From Bacillota bacterium (GTDB taxonomy: Bacteria > Bacillota > Clostridia > Peptostreptococcales > Anaerovoracaceae): DNA of 61,795 nt. Location: contig JAFPZZ010000038.1 in the NCBI GenBank assembly GCA_017417045.1, forward strand, positions 1 to 61,795. The letters are read 5' to 3'. The position numbers and the translations under genes are program-made. Shown here one piece after another: positions 24,659 through 33,106 of the stretch. The notes beneath the pieces were generated by a model that saw only the letters and a program-made list of their open reading frames with translations, made no database searches and had not been told where the DNA came from. Numbering within the stretch: position 1 is the stretch's first letter; the number at the start of each line of letters is the position of its first letter.

Positions 24659-25795
24659 ATGATCAGAAGAATCAGCTCAAAATTAAAAAGGACCGCGGCC
24701 TCGCTGCTCGCGGCGGCGCTCATGCTTGCCGCGCTTCCTTTAAGCGGCCTTTCAGCCCAGGCTTACGCGGCGGATCAGAGCGGGACTCTGGGTGAAGACC
24801 TGGTCTGGGAGATCACGGGAGGAGTCCTTACCATAAAGCCAGCTGCCGAGGGCGGCAGCGGACTGATACCAAACCTTGCCGAGGGCAAATACAACGTAAA
24901 CACGGCCGCGCCCTGCTGGCCCTGGTACAGCTGCAGATCGCAGGTCACAGAGATCAGGATAGAAGGGAACGTCGGGGGCGTATATGATACGGAGCTCAGA
25001 GGAATGTTCGGCCTCATGACCAATCTCGTCACCGCGGATCTCTCCGGACTCGATATGAGCGAGGTCACCGTGCTGAACGACGCGTTCAACGGCTGCAGCA
25101 AGCTGAAGACCGTCAAGATGAACGGTATAGGAAGCCTCGCGCAGTGGAACAGATGCTTCACAGGCTGCTCGGCGCTCGAGGAGCTCAGCGTGACGAACAG
25201 CGGCCTGAGCGGCATATCCCAGGACACGAATGCCTTCAGCGGAGTCACTGCCCTGAGGACCATAGATCTTTCGGGATCCTCGCTGAACGGCAGGGCGGCA
25301 AATATAACCAGAAACAGACCGACGCTCACGAGCCTGGATCTCAGCGGAGCCACCATAGGCTCATCCCTGAGCGCGGATCTGTTCGAAGGGGACGGCTCCC
25401 TTACCAGCGTCACGCTCACGGACGTCAGCGGTCTTGACTTGCTCATAAGCTCGCTGCCCTCGTCCTCGATAAGCTCCATATATCTGACGGATTCGGAGGG
25501 AGAGCGGACCGTCGACGTATCCGGCGTTCCCATGGGCGTGAAGATACAGCTCGACGGCAGCCAGAAGATCAGCGTCACGAAGGGCGAGTGGTCGTTCGCC
25601 TCGGGCGGGACCACGCAGAGAAAGCTCTCCGCGGAAGACGTAGCCGCGCTGATGACCGATGGGAAGCTTCCCGAAGGCGTGCTCACAAAGACCGACATAG
25701 ACAGGGAGGGCAGCGGAAGCATAGACGGAAGCGTAGAGTGGAAGCTCGAAGACGGCAAGCTCACCATATGGCCTAAGAACGGAACCCTCGGCTAA
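24659..25795 (+). CDS. N-terminal half of the tip adhesin (to the internal TAA)
   Basis: 378 residues: signal peptide (SLLAAALMLAALPLSG, cleavage near AYAADQ) and a repeat domain with F-x-GC-x-x-L units (AFNGCSKLKTVKMNG, CFTGCSALEELSVT). These are typical of BspA-like and DUF285 surface proteins that bind host or partner cells. It lacks any sorting signal, so if made alone it would be secreted. Confidence 0.6.
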   Translation: MIRRISSKLKRTAASLLAAALMLAALPLSGLSAQAYAADQSGTLGEDLVWEITGGVLTIKPAAEGGSGLIPNLAEGKYNVNTAAPCWPWYSCRSQVTEIRIEGNVGGVYDTELRGMFGLMTNLVTADLSGLDMSEVTVLNDAFNGCSKLKTVKMNGIGSLAQWNRCFTGCSALEELSVTNSGLSGISQDTNAFSGVTALRTIDLSGSSLNGRAANITRNRPTLTSLDLSGATIGSSLSADLFEGDGSLTSVTLTDVSGLDLLISSLPSSSISSIYLTDSEGERTVDVSGVPMGVKIQLDGSQKISVTKGEWSFASGGTTQRKLSAEDVAALMTDGKLPEGVLTKTDIDREGSGSIDGSVEWKLEDGKLTIWPKNGTLG

Positions 25796-25864
25796 CTGCC
25801 CTCGTACTCCAACGCGGGGGCCTGGCCCTGGAACGGTCTTCGGGCGGCGATAGAGGAGGTCGAG

Positions 25865-28552
25865 GTGCAGGGAAGGGTCGCAGCGGGCAGCGATATGATC
25901 GACATGTTCAAGGGCTGCGCGGAGCTGCGCTCGGCCGACCTAAGCGGGCTCGACATATCCGGCTGCACCAACATCTCGGGACTCTTTGACGGCTGCAGCT
26001 CCATCGAATATCTGGCTCCGGAGTTCTACCCGCAGTCAGGCACTTCGAGCGTGACGACGGTCAACAGGCTGTTCAAGGGCTGCGAGTCTTTAAGGTCGCT
26101 GGATCTTTCCAAGATGGCGGGGCATCTCGCGGGCCTTCAGAACGAGAATACCTTCGAGGGGCTTTCCAGCCTTGAGACCATAAACCTCACGGGGATACGC
26201 TCTTCCGGGATCAAACTTTCGACGGAGTCCGTCCCAAACATCGTTACGGTAATAAACAACGGCCCCGGAAACGTACTTTTCAGCCTGAGCTCCAATCCCT
26301 TCACCGCCATAGGCACCTGGACGAGGGAATACGACGGAGACAGTTCCGTCCTGGTGTACGACGAGGTCCTAAGCTCCAACGCCCTCAGGCCCGGAGTGTA
26401 CACGAAATTCCTCGACACCGTGGCGGGCTTTGAAAAGCTCAAGGACAGCTTCTACGTCATAAGGGATCTCGGGGACTACAGGATAGAGATCAACGGTGAG
26501 TACTTCGACAGCAGGTCGGGTCAGTCCACGCTTTCGGAGCGCGACAGCAGCGCAGGTTATTACGTCACCAGATCGGACAACAGGATAGACGTCTACAGCC
26601 AGACGCTTTCGAGAAGCGTTTGGGAAACGACTGATACCGTCAACAAAGAGGGCGAGCCGGGCCACAGCTACGACAGGGAGCCGGGCAGCGTGGACGTGAA
26701 GATCACGCTGTACGACGCGGCCATGGACGCGAACGGCGACAGGCACGACGTATACATAGAGATCGATGATTTCGTCATATACAACCCTGCGTGGGTGCAG
26801 GAGCTCGGAGCCCTGTCCGAGTACAGGAGGTATTTCCTCACTATAGACAAGGGAGAGCTCGTATTCCGCAACTGGGTCAAAAAAGATAATCTCTCATCCA
26901 ACGGAAACAGAGGCTCCGGCACCTATACGGACGCGAAGGTATCCATCGAGGGCGCGACCGAGGATCAGTCGTTCCTCTTCTACGTCGACGACCTCGACGT
27001 GGCGAGAAGGATGGCGGAGAATACCGAAAAGAGCGTATACGGTTATCCGGGCGCGGAGGGCATTGAGCTCGGGGAGGGCTTCGATCTTTCGTCAGCCGTG
27101 GTCGCCGACAAGACCTGGATCAGGACCTATACCTACTCGGAAGAGGACGGTTACCAGGTCGCGAGCTACGCCTACGTCGACGGTCAGGTCCAGATCGACG
27201 AGCTCGAGGGAGCGGGATATACGCCCGCCGCTACCGGCGCGGCGCTCCTCTTCGTCGGATACGATCCCACGGGAAACGGAGACAACAGCACATACAGAAC
27301 GACCATATTCGCCGTCGGAGACGCGAGGGGCTCGAACTTCACCTGGCAGAGCGGCGTCAACTGCGACACCTGGTTTTTCAAGGGCGGCGAGATCCTCTCC
27401 GTATGGAAGGGTCTCAGGCCCGTAACGGTCGGCTTCGAGAGCAGCAAGACCCTCAACGGCGAGGTCCCGGACAGCAGCTACAGCGATCTCTTCAATTTTG
27501 AAATGAAGCTCGTCAGAGCCGATATAACGGAAAACGGGGTCACGGCGAGCTATACCGGCAGTTCGCTGGCAGGGCTTCCCCTCGGAAGCAGCGCCGTAAA
27601 CGACGAGGGCCTCGTGAGCTTCTCCCGGCTCAGCTTCGAGAAGATAGGGACCTACTGGTACGAGGTCCGCGAGATCGCGGGCGCGGAGGAAGACATAGTC
27701 TATACCGATCAGACTCACGAGCTCCGCGTGGAAGTCAGCGGCGCCACCGACGACTACGATATGTACATGGGCCTCAAGGCCGAGGTGTATCTCGATGGAA
27801 GCAAGGTGCTCTCGACGCACAGCTCGAGCACCATAAAATACAGCGTCGCTCTCGCTTCCGATCAGATCAGCGACGCGGACATAAGGGCCGCGGTCTGGAA
27901 GTGGGTCGATTCATCCGATCCTTACGATATAAAGACCTACACCTACAGCTACGATCCTTCCACTGGGAAATACCTGAGGTCCGACGGGGCTTTGCTCTCG
28001 GCTCCCCCGGCTAACGCGACCGCCGAGTTTTTCCCCATAAGGACGGCCGATTCGGGAAACTTCAACAACAGGACGATAAGGATATACTTCCCGATAACGG
28101 TCAGCAAGACCGTGACGGGAAACATGGGGGACAGGACCAGGGAGTTCTCCTTCACTCTCACGCTCTGGAGCGACGACGGGGGAACTCAGACGCCGTATTC
28201 TCTTGATACCCTTCCTTTGCGGGCCTCGGGCAGCGACGGCGTCTACAGCTTTTCGCTCAAGCACGGCGAGAGCATCACCTTCGACAACATCCACACAGGA
28301 GTTCACTATGCTGTAAGCGAGGGGGACTGCAGCGGCGAAGGCTATGTCACGCGCGTGAGCGGCGTCTCCGAAGAGAGCCGGACGGCATCGGGGGTCATCT
28401 CCGACTCAGAGGTCAGCGTCGGCTTCATCAACGAGAAGCAGGGGGTCATCCCCGTAGGCCTTCGAAGCGGCGCCGCGGCCTCAGCGCTGCTCTTCGCAGC
28501 CGGCCTTGCGGGCCTGCTGCTCGCTCTGACACGCAGAAGGATCCGCGGCTGA
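25865..28552 (+). CDS. C-terminal part of the tip adhesin (possible re-initiation)
   Basis: 895 residues. GTG at 25865 lies 5 bases after GAGGAGG, a fortuitously good ribosome site 69 bp after the TAA, so re-initiation is conceivable. The product would have no signal peptide and so could not reach the pilus. It contains the second repeat block, two isopeptide-type domains (KTLNG...YEVREI and ITVSKTVTGN...YAVSEGD) and GVIPVGL followed by a membrane segment and RRRIRG. Confidence 0.5.
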   Translation: MQGRVAAGSDMIDMFKGCAELRSADLSGLDISGCTNISGLFDGCSSIEYLAPEFYPQSGTSSVTTVNRLFKGCESLRSLDLSKMAGHLAGLQNENTFEGLSSLETINLTGIRSSGIKLSTESVPNIVTVINNGPGNVLFSLSSNPFTAIGTWTREYDGDSSVLVYDEVLSSNALRPGVYTKFLDTVAGFEKLKDSFYVIRDLGDYRIEINGEYFDSRSGQSTLSERDSSAGYYVTRSDNRIDVYSQTLSRSVWETTDTVNKEGEPGHSYDREPGSVDVKITLYDAAMDANGDRHDVYIEIDDFVIYNPAWVQELGALSEYRRYFLTIDKGELVFRNWVKKDNLSSNGNRGSGTYTDAKVSIEGATEDQSFLFYVDDLDVARRMAENTEKSVYGYPGAEGIELGEGFDLSSAVVADKTWIRTYTYSEEDGYQVASYAYVDGQVQIDELEGAGYTPAATGAALLFVGYDPTGNGDNSTYRTTIFAVGDARGSNFTWQSGVNCDTWFFKGGEILSVWKGLRPVTVGFESSKTLNGEVPDSSYSDLFNFEMKLVRADITENGVTASYTGSSLAGLPLGSSAVNDEGLVSFSRLSFEKIGTYWYEVREIAGAEEDIVYTDQTHELRVEVSGATDDYDMYMGLKAEVYLDGSKVLSTHSSSTIKYSVALASDQISDADIRAAVWKWVDSSDPYDIKTYTYSYDPSTGKYLRSDGALLSAPPANATAEFFPIRTADSGNFNNRTIRIYFPITVSKTVTGNMGDRTREFSFTLTLWSDDGGTQTPYSLDTLPLRASGSDGVYSFSLKHGESITFDNIHTGVHYAVSEGDCSGEGYVTRVSGVSEESRTASGVISDSEVSVGFINEKQGVIPVGLRSGAAASALLFAAGLAGLLLALTRRRIRG

Positions 28553-28606
28553 AACTCTCAGGATCTGAAATGTATACATCTCCACAATACCATGACTAAG
28601 GCGAGG

Positions 28607-28637
28607 GCCCCTGCCGCGAGGCGGGGGCTTTCGCTTT
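28607..28637 (+). terminator. Terminator of the pilus operon
   Basis: A 9-bp stem (GCCCCTGCC/GGCGGGGGC, one T-G pair) capped by a GCGA tetraloop and followed by TTTCGCTTT, 55 bp past the adhesin stop. Confidence 0.8.
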
Positions 28638-28821
28638 AAGCGCTTGCCGCCCTGCGGAGCCGCGGCTTCTCCGCTATTTCATACAGCCTCCGGTCCCCTC
28701 GGAGCCGCGGCCGCGCCTCCTTTCGCCGCCCCGCGGCGCCCTATCCGCGCCTCCCTGCGCCTGCTATTCCCGCAGAAGATAACTCGACCCCGTCTATCTG
28801 ACTATTAGATAGCCCGGGCGC
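28638..28821. other. GC-rich intergenic stretch without recognised features
   Basis: Between the pilus terminator and the next promoter I see no reading frame with coding character and no clear RNA structure. Confidence 0.5.
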
Positions 28822-28850
28822 TTGAAATCAGAACATTTTAATGATAAAAT
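28822..28850 (+). promoter_or_regulatory. Sigma-A promoter of the phosphofructokinase gene
   Basis: TTGAAA (28822-28827), an exact 17-bp spacer and TAAAAT (28845-28850). Transcription should begin near 28857, giving a leader of about 150 nt. Confidence 0.7.
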
Positions 28851-28865
28851 ACCCGGTGATTTGCG

Positions 28866-28886
28866 TTTTTCCTTAATAAGGAAAAA
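28866..28886. promoter_or_regulatory. Inverted repeat just downstream of the promoter
   Basis: TTTTTCCTT-aat-AAGGAAAAA, a perfect 9-bp repeat at about +10 to +30 of the predicted transcript. The position fits a roadblock or repressor operator; as RNA it would be an AU-rich 5' hairpin. Confidence 0.5.
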
Positions 28887-29008
28887 TCCCGCAGGCCCGG
28901 AGGCGCGAAGCGAGCTCCCGGGACAGTCCTCAAAGATCTTTAACAGCCGTGGCGCCAATGCGCCCGCTGTTTGAAAATACGTTGCGCCCGGCGCAGGAAG
29001 GTTAGATC

Positions 29009-30277
29009 ATGGAAAAGAAAAAGGAAAGAATCAAGAGAAACGTTATAGTCGGTCAGTCCGGCGGCCCCACCGCTGCCATAAACTCCTCGCTCGCGGGAGT
29101 CTACAGGACGGCCATCGACAGGGGATACAAGAGGGTGTTCGGCATGATACACGGCATCCAGGGCCTGCTCGAGGGCCGCTACGTAGACCTCTCCGACCAC
29201 ATCAAGACCGGACTCGACGAGGAGCTCCTCAAGAGGACCCCGTCCGCGTTCCTCGGCTCCTGCCGCTACAAGCTCCCCGGGATCAGCGAGGACAAGGCCG
29301 TATACGAAAAGATCTTCAGCATACTCAATGATCTGCAGATCGACTGCTTCATCTACATAGGCGGCAACGACTCCATGGACACCATCAAGAAGCTGTCCGA
29401 CTATGCCATTGTCACCGGCTCCGAGATCAAATTCATCGGCTGCCCCAAGACCATAGACAACGACCTCGCGCTGACCGACCATACCCCGGGCTACGGTTCC
29501 GCTGCCAAGTACATCGGCACCTCCGTCAAGGAAGTCATCCGCGACGGCTGGAGCCTCGAGACCGAAAAGGGCCAGATCCTCGTCATAGAGATCATGGGAA
29601 GGAACGCCGGATGGCTCACCGGAGCGGCCGCGCTCGCCAAAGGCGAGGACTGCGACGGACCCGACGCCATCTATCTCCCTGAGATCGACTTCGACGTCGA
29701 CAAATTCGTGGCGAGATGCCGCGAGATGCTCAAGACCAAGCGCTCCATAGTGATCGCGGTCTCAGAGGGCATCCACACCAAGGACGGCACCTACATCAGC
29801 GAGATGGGCAGCGCCAACGCCTACGTCGACGCATTTGGCCACAGGCAGCTGACCGGCACCGCCAGGTATCTCTGCGACGTCCTCGGCGCCCAGATAGGCT
29901 GCAAGACCAGGGCCATAGAGCTCTCCGCTCTCCAGAGGGCGGCCAGCCACATCGCTTCCCGTATCGACATACTCGAGGCCTTCGAGGTCGGCGGCGCGGC
30001 GCTCAAGGCCGCGGACGAGGGAGAGAGCGGACAGATGGTCATCATCGTGCGCACCTCCGACGATCCGTACCAGGCCGGAACCGAGCTCAAGGACGTCCAC
30101 AGGATAGCCAACGACGAGAGGCTCGTTCCTCTGGAGTGGATCACCCCGGACGGCACCAACGTCACCAGGGAATTCGTCAACTACGTCAAGCCCCTCATCC
30201 AGGGCGACGTTGCCCCCATCATGGTCGACGGCATCCCCAGGCACCTCTTCATGCCCAACTATCAGCAGATACTTTAA
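29009..30277 (+). CDS. pfp: 6-phosphofructokinase, pyrophosphate type
   Basis: A 422-residue phosphofructokinase, longer than the 320-residue ATP type. The diagnostic positions read GGNDS (118-122), with Asp121 where ATP enzymes have Gly, and PKTIDND (146-152), with Lys147 where ATP enzymes have Gly. Both changes are the signature of pyrophosphate-dependent enzymes, which act reversibly in glycolysis. EIMGRNAGWL and the SEGIH loop complete the site. The start follows CAGGAAGGTTAGATC. Confidence 0.92.
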   Translation: MEKKKERIKRNVIVGQSGGPTAAINSSLAGVYRTAIDRGYKRVFGMIHGIQGLLEGRYVDLSDHIKTGLDEELLKRTPSAFLGSCRYKLPGISEDKAVYEKIFSILNDLQIDCFIYIGGNDSMDTIKKLSDYAIVTGSEIKFIGCPKTIDNDLALTDHTPGYGSAAKYIGTSVKEVIRDGWSLETEKGQILVIEIMGRNAGWLTGAAALAKGEDCDGPDAIYLPEIDFDVDKFVARCREMLKTKRSIVIAVSEGIHTKDGTYISEMGSANAYVDAFGHRQLTGTARYLCDVLGAQIGCKTRAIELSALQRAASHIASRIDILEAFEVGGAALKAADEGESGQMVIIVRTSDDPYQAGTELKDVHRIANDERLVPLEWITPDGTNVTREFVNYVKPLIQGDVAPIMVDGIPRHLFMPNYQQIL

Positions 30278-30303
30278 GGGGTATTTAGACCTTATATCGC
30301 AGC

Positions 30304-30338
30304 AAAACGCGCCACGGTATTCCCGTAGTGCGTTTTTT
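30304..30338 (+). terminator. Terminator after the phosphofructokinase gene
   Basis: AAAACGC pairs with GCGTTTT around an inner ACGG/CCGT stem, ending in TTTTTT. A TATAAT at 30341-30346 directly follows and may be the -10 of the next gene. Confidence 0.7.
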
Positions 30339-30412
30339 GATATAATAAACGTGCAGACAATGCTTTCAGGCGGCAGCCCGGTGGGGCCGCCTTACGCGGA
30401 AAGGAGCAGGCC

Positions 30413-31102
30413 ATGAGCCGCAATTTCGTATTTTACTATTCCATGAACGATGAGATTGGCAGCGGATGCTTTTCGAAGAACTACGAGCCGCTCGAGCAGC
30501 TCTTCGACCTCTATGAGGACGCCGAATTTGAGGTCGAGCTGAGGGAATACTACCTGAACGGAGGCGGCATCAGGAAGTCCTCCTCCAGGATAGAAAAGAG
30601 CTTCGCTCTCGACTGCTTCCTCCACGATATGAAGAACAGCGGAAGCGACGTCTTCCGTTATTTCTACCCGATGTACAGGTCCTGGCTCCTGCAGCACGGA
30701 CGCGTCATGGAATACCTCGACGCCTACGAATACGACAACGACTACTGCCTGGACAAGGAGTGCTGGGTGCACACCTGCGCCAAGATCATCGAGCTCATCG
30801 GCGCCTACGACGCCGGCAACTACTACGGCGACGACCACGTCAAGCTGATCGGCTACTATTCTGAGAGAGTCATGCAGACGCGCTTCTGGGTGCCGGAGGA
30901 CGAGCTAGCCGAGCACATAGGCAACGTGGAGTTCCTCAAGTCCGGCTCAGCCGGCCCCTACAGCTACCGCCTCGCCCAGCTCAGCGGAAGGATAGTCTTC
31001 GAGGAGTTCCTCCCCGTGTTTTACCACGACCTGCTGCACGCGCCGGATCCCGGCGATCCCCAGACGAGGGGCCTCAAGGGCTATTATTTCAATAAGGCGT
31101 AG
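30413..31102 (+). CDS. Hypothetical protein, 229 residues
   Basis: Family not recognised. Soluble, acidic and rich in aromatic residues (FVFYYSMNDEIGSG, FRYFYPMYRSWLLQHGRV, EYDNDYCLDKECWVHTC), probably mostly helical, with no membrane segment or known motif. It has a clear ribosome site (AAAGGAGCAGGCC) and the same codon use as its neighbours, so it is likely a real single-gene unit. Confidence 0.7.
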   Translation: MSRNFVFYYSMNDEIGSGCFSKNYEPLEQLFDLYEDAEFEVELREYYLNGGGIRKSSSRIEKSFALDCFLHDMKNSGSDVFRYFYPMYRSWLLQHGRVMEYLDAYEYDNDYCLDKECWVHTCAKIIELIGAYDAGNYYGDDHVKLIGYYSERVMQTRFWVPEDELAEHIGNVEFLKSGSAGPYSYRLAQLSGRIVFEEFLPVFYHDLLHAPDPGDPQTRGLKGYYFNKA

Positions 31103-31224
31103 GAGCAGGGCGGCTAAGGGAAGGTCCTTAGCGCAGGCATGGCCCGAGCATATGCAAATCAAACAGAATACGCTGCCCAAAGTACGTTGAAAGCATCGCG
31201 CGGCTGCGCGAATGAAAGGCAGGC

Positions 31225-31806
31225 ATGTTCATGAAAAAGAAGGGAGTTCGCATAGTCCTCAACGCGCCGGCGGTGCTGGCCTTTTCGGCCATCTGCCTGG
31301 TCGTTACCGTACTGGGGATAATGACCGGCGGTCAGATCACCTGGAGATACTTCATGACCTACCGCTCCTCGCTCGCCGATCCGCTGACGTATTTCAGGGC
31401 GTTCAGCTACGTCTTCGGCCACAGCGGCTGGAGCCACTTCCTCGGAAATATCAGCTACATACTCCTGCTGGGACCCATGCTCGAGGAGAAGTACGGCTCG
31501 CGCAGGATCGTCGGCGTCATCGCCATCACGGCCCTCGTCACCTCCGTCGTTAACGCCGTGTTCTTCCCCGGCTCCGGAATCTCCGGAGCGAGCGGGGTCG
31601 TCTTCGCGTTCATACTCCTGACCTCGTTCACGGAGTTCAAGGCCGGCGAGATCCCGCTCACCTTCATACTTGTGGCGGGGATCTACATTGGGCAGGAGCT
31701 CATAAACGGCCTCACGGCCATAGACAACGTATCCCAGCTCGGCCACATACTCGGCGGCGTAACGGGCGCCGTGGTCGGCTACGCCTGGAACAGAAAAGGA
31801 CGCTGA
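31225..31806 (+). CDS. Rhomboid family intramembrane serine protease
   Basis: 193 residues with six membrane segments. The catalytic dyad is visible: Ser123 in ISGASGVVF and His174 in VSQLGHILGG. The conserved WSHFLGN segment sits near residue 69. The family cleaves membrane-spanning substrates; the target is unknown. Start ambiguous between ATG 31225 and ATG 31231, both near AAAGGCAGG. Its stop lies inside the first copy of a 31-32 bp repeat. Confidence 0.88.
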   Translation: MFMKKKGVRIVLNAPAVLAFSAICLVVTVLGIMTGGQITWRYFMTYRSSLADPLTYFRAFSYVFGHSGWSHFLGNISYILLLGPMLEEKYGSRRIVGVIAITALVTSVVNAVFFPGSGISGASGVVFAFILLTSFTEFKAGEIPLTFILVAGIYIGQELINGLTAIDNVSQLGHILGGVTGAVVGYAWNRKGR

Positions 31807-31882
31807 GCCGGCTGCCTCGCACAGAAAAAGCACGCTGAGCCGACTGTCAGGAACAGAAAAATACGCCGAGCAGGTCGTTTGG
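31787..31882 (+). repeat. Three tandem copies of a 31-32 bp unit over the rhomboid stop
   Basis: Units starting at 31787, 31819 and 31851 share ACAGAAAA followed by ACGCYGAGC. The first copy holds the last codons and TGA of the rhomboid gene; the others are non-coding. Confidence 0.7.
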
Positions 31883-31927
31883 CGCAGCGCCACAGGCCTG
31901 AGACCATTTAGTTTAACGGAGAGTCAA

Positions 31928-32917
31928 ATGACAGATCTTAAAGGAAGAAGCCTTCTCACGCTCATGGACTTCAGCTCCGAAGAGATACTTTACCTTCTGG
32001 ACGAAGCGGCGCGCTTCAAGGCCATGAAAAAGTCCGGTATAACGCACCGGCTCTGCGAGGGAAAGAATATCGCCCTTATATTCGAGAAGACCTCGACCCG
32101 CACTCGCTGCGCCTTCGAGGTTGCCGCGGCGGACCTCGGCATGCACAGCACCTTCCTCGACCCCGCGAGCTCGCAGCTCGGCAAGAAGGAGAGCATAGCC
32201 GACACTGCTCGCGTGCTCGGCCGCATGTACGACGGCATAGAATACCGCGGCTTCGGCCAGGACAGGGTCGAGGAGCTCGCGCGCTTCGCCGGCGTGCCCG
32301 TATGGAACGGCCTTACGGACGACTTCCACCCCACGCAGGCTCTGGCGGACCTGATGACGATAAGGGAGCACCTTGGAAGGCTCGAGGGCGTCAAACTGGC
32401 GTATTTGGGGGACACCGATGGAAACACCTCGAACTCCCTCATGGTAGCCTGCGCCAAGCTCGGTATGAGCTTTACGGCCTGCGCGCCGGAGAAATATTTC
32501 CCGGGCAGGGAGCTCGCGGATAAGTGCCGCGCCATAGCCGCACAGACCGGAGCCGAGATACGCTTCGAGAGCGATCCCCTGTGCGGCGCGAAGGGCGCCG
32601 ACGTCATATATACCGACGTCTGGGTGGCTCTTGGCGAGCCCGACGAGCTCTGGAAGGAGCGCATAGAAGACCTGCTGCCCTACCAGGTGAACGCACGAGT
32701 CATGGAGGCCGCCGGGCCTCAGGCTCTCTTCATGCATTGCCTGCCGTCCTTCCACGATCTCGGGACCAGCATAGGCCGCGATATCTACGAGCGCTTCGGC
32801 ATAGACGCCATGGAGGTCACGGACGAGGTCTTTGAGAGCCCCGCTTCCGTCGTTTTCGACGAGGCCGAGAACCGCATGCACACGATCAAAGCCATAATGG
32901 CCGCGACGCTGAGATAG
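31928..32917 (+). CDS. argF: Ornithine carbamoyltransferase
   Basis: 329 residues. Carbamoyl-phosphate site STRTR (56-60) and the HPTQALADL motif, ornithine-side motifs LGDTDGNTSNSL and FMHCLPSFHD are all intact. It forms citrulline from ornithine and carbamoyl phosphate, or the reverse in arginine fermentation. No arcA, arcC or other arg gene is adjacent, so direction cannot be judged. The start follows ACGGAGAGTCAA. Confidence 0.93.
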   Translation: MTDLKGRSLLTLMDFSSEEILYLLDEAARFKAMKKSGITHRLCEGKNIALIFEKTSTRTRCAFEVAAADLGMHSTFLDPASSQLGKKESIADTARVLGRMYDGIEYRGFGQDRVEELARFAGVPVWNGLTDDFHPTQALADLMTIREHLGRLEGVKLAYLGDTDGNTSNSLMVACAKLGMSFTACAPEKYFPGRELADKCRAIAAQTGAEIRFESDPLCGAKGADVIYTDVWVALGEPDELWKERIEDLLPYQVNARVMEAAGPQALFMHCLPSFHDLGTSIGRDIYERFGIDAMEVTDEVFESPASVVFDEAENRMHTIKAIMAATLR

Positions 32918-32954
32918 CTCCGGATGATCAGAGAAAACAGGGTCTGAGATAATT

Positions 32955-33046
32955 AAAAAGGCCGTGCAGGCGCCGATCAAAAAGCCGCGCAGGCGCCGAC
33001 CGGAAAAAGCGCGATAGTTTACTAAAAAACCGCGCAGGCGCATATC
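32955..33046 (+). repeat. Tandem 23-25 bp repeats between argF and the peroxiredoxin gene
   Basis: Units at 32955, 32979 and 33024 read AAAAA(G)CCG(C/T)GCAGGCGC; a more degenerate unit lies at 33004. They alternate A-runs with GC-rich segments and have no coding sense. Confidence 0.65.
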
Positions 33047-33106
33047 AGCGCGCCCCGCGGCGTTTTGGCATAATTGTTTCGGTATAAATATAGAAAGGAG
33101 TAACGC

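Larger units (their letters stand above)
24659..28552 (+). pseudogene. Leucine-rich-repeat tip adhesin interrupted by an in-frame TAA
   Basis: One continuous reading frame of about 1,297 codons broken only by TAA at 25793-25795. Homology-like repeats run straight through it: the LTIKP...WPWYS...EIRIEG block of the first half recurs as LTIWP...WPWNG...EVEVQG across the stop. Order: signal peptide, two BspA/DUF285-like repeat regions, a middle beta region, two Spy0128-type isopeptide domains, and an IPVG sorting signal with membrane segment and RRRIRG. It lies 17 bp after the pilin-sortase gene and would be the pilus tip. It could be a null mutant, a phase-variable allele, read-through or a sequencing error. 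Confidence 0.75.

Noticed and set aside
24659..28552. Stop codon reassignment explaining the adhesin TAA
   Set aside because: TAA, TAG and TGA all act as normal ends of other genes in the window.
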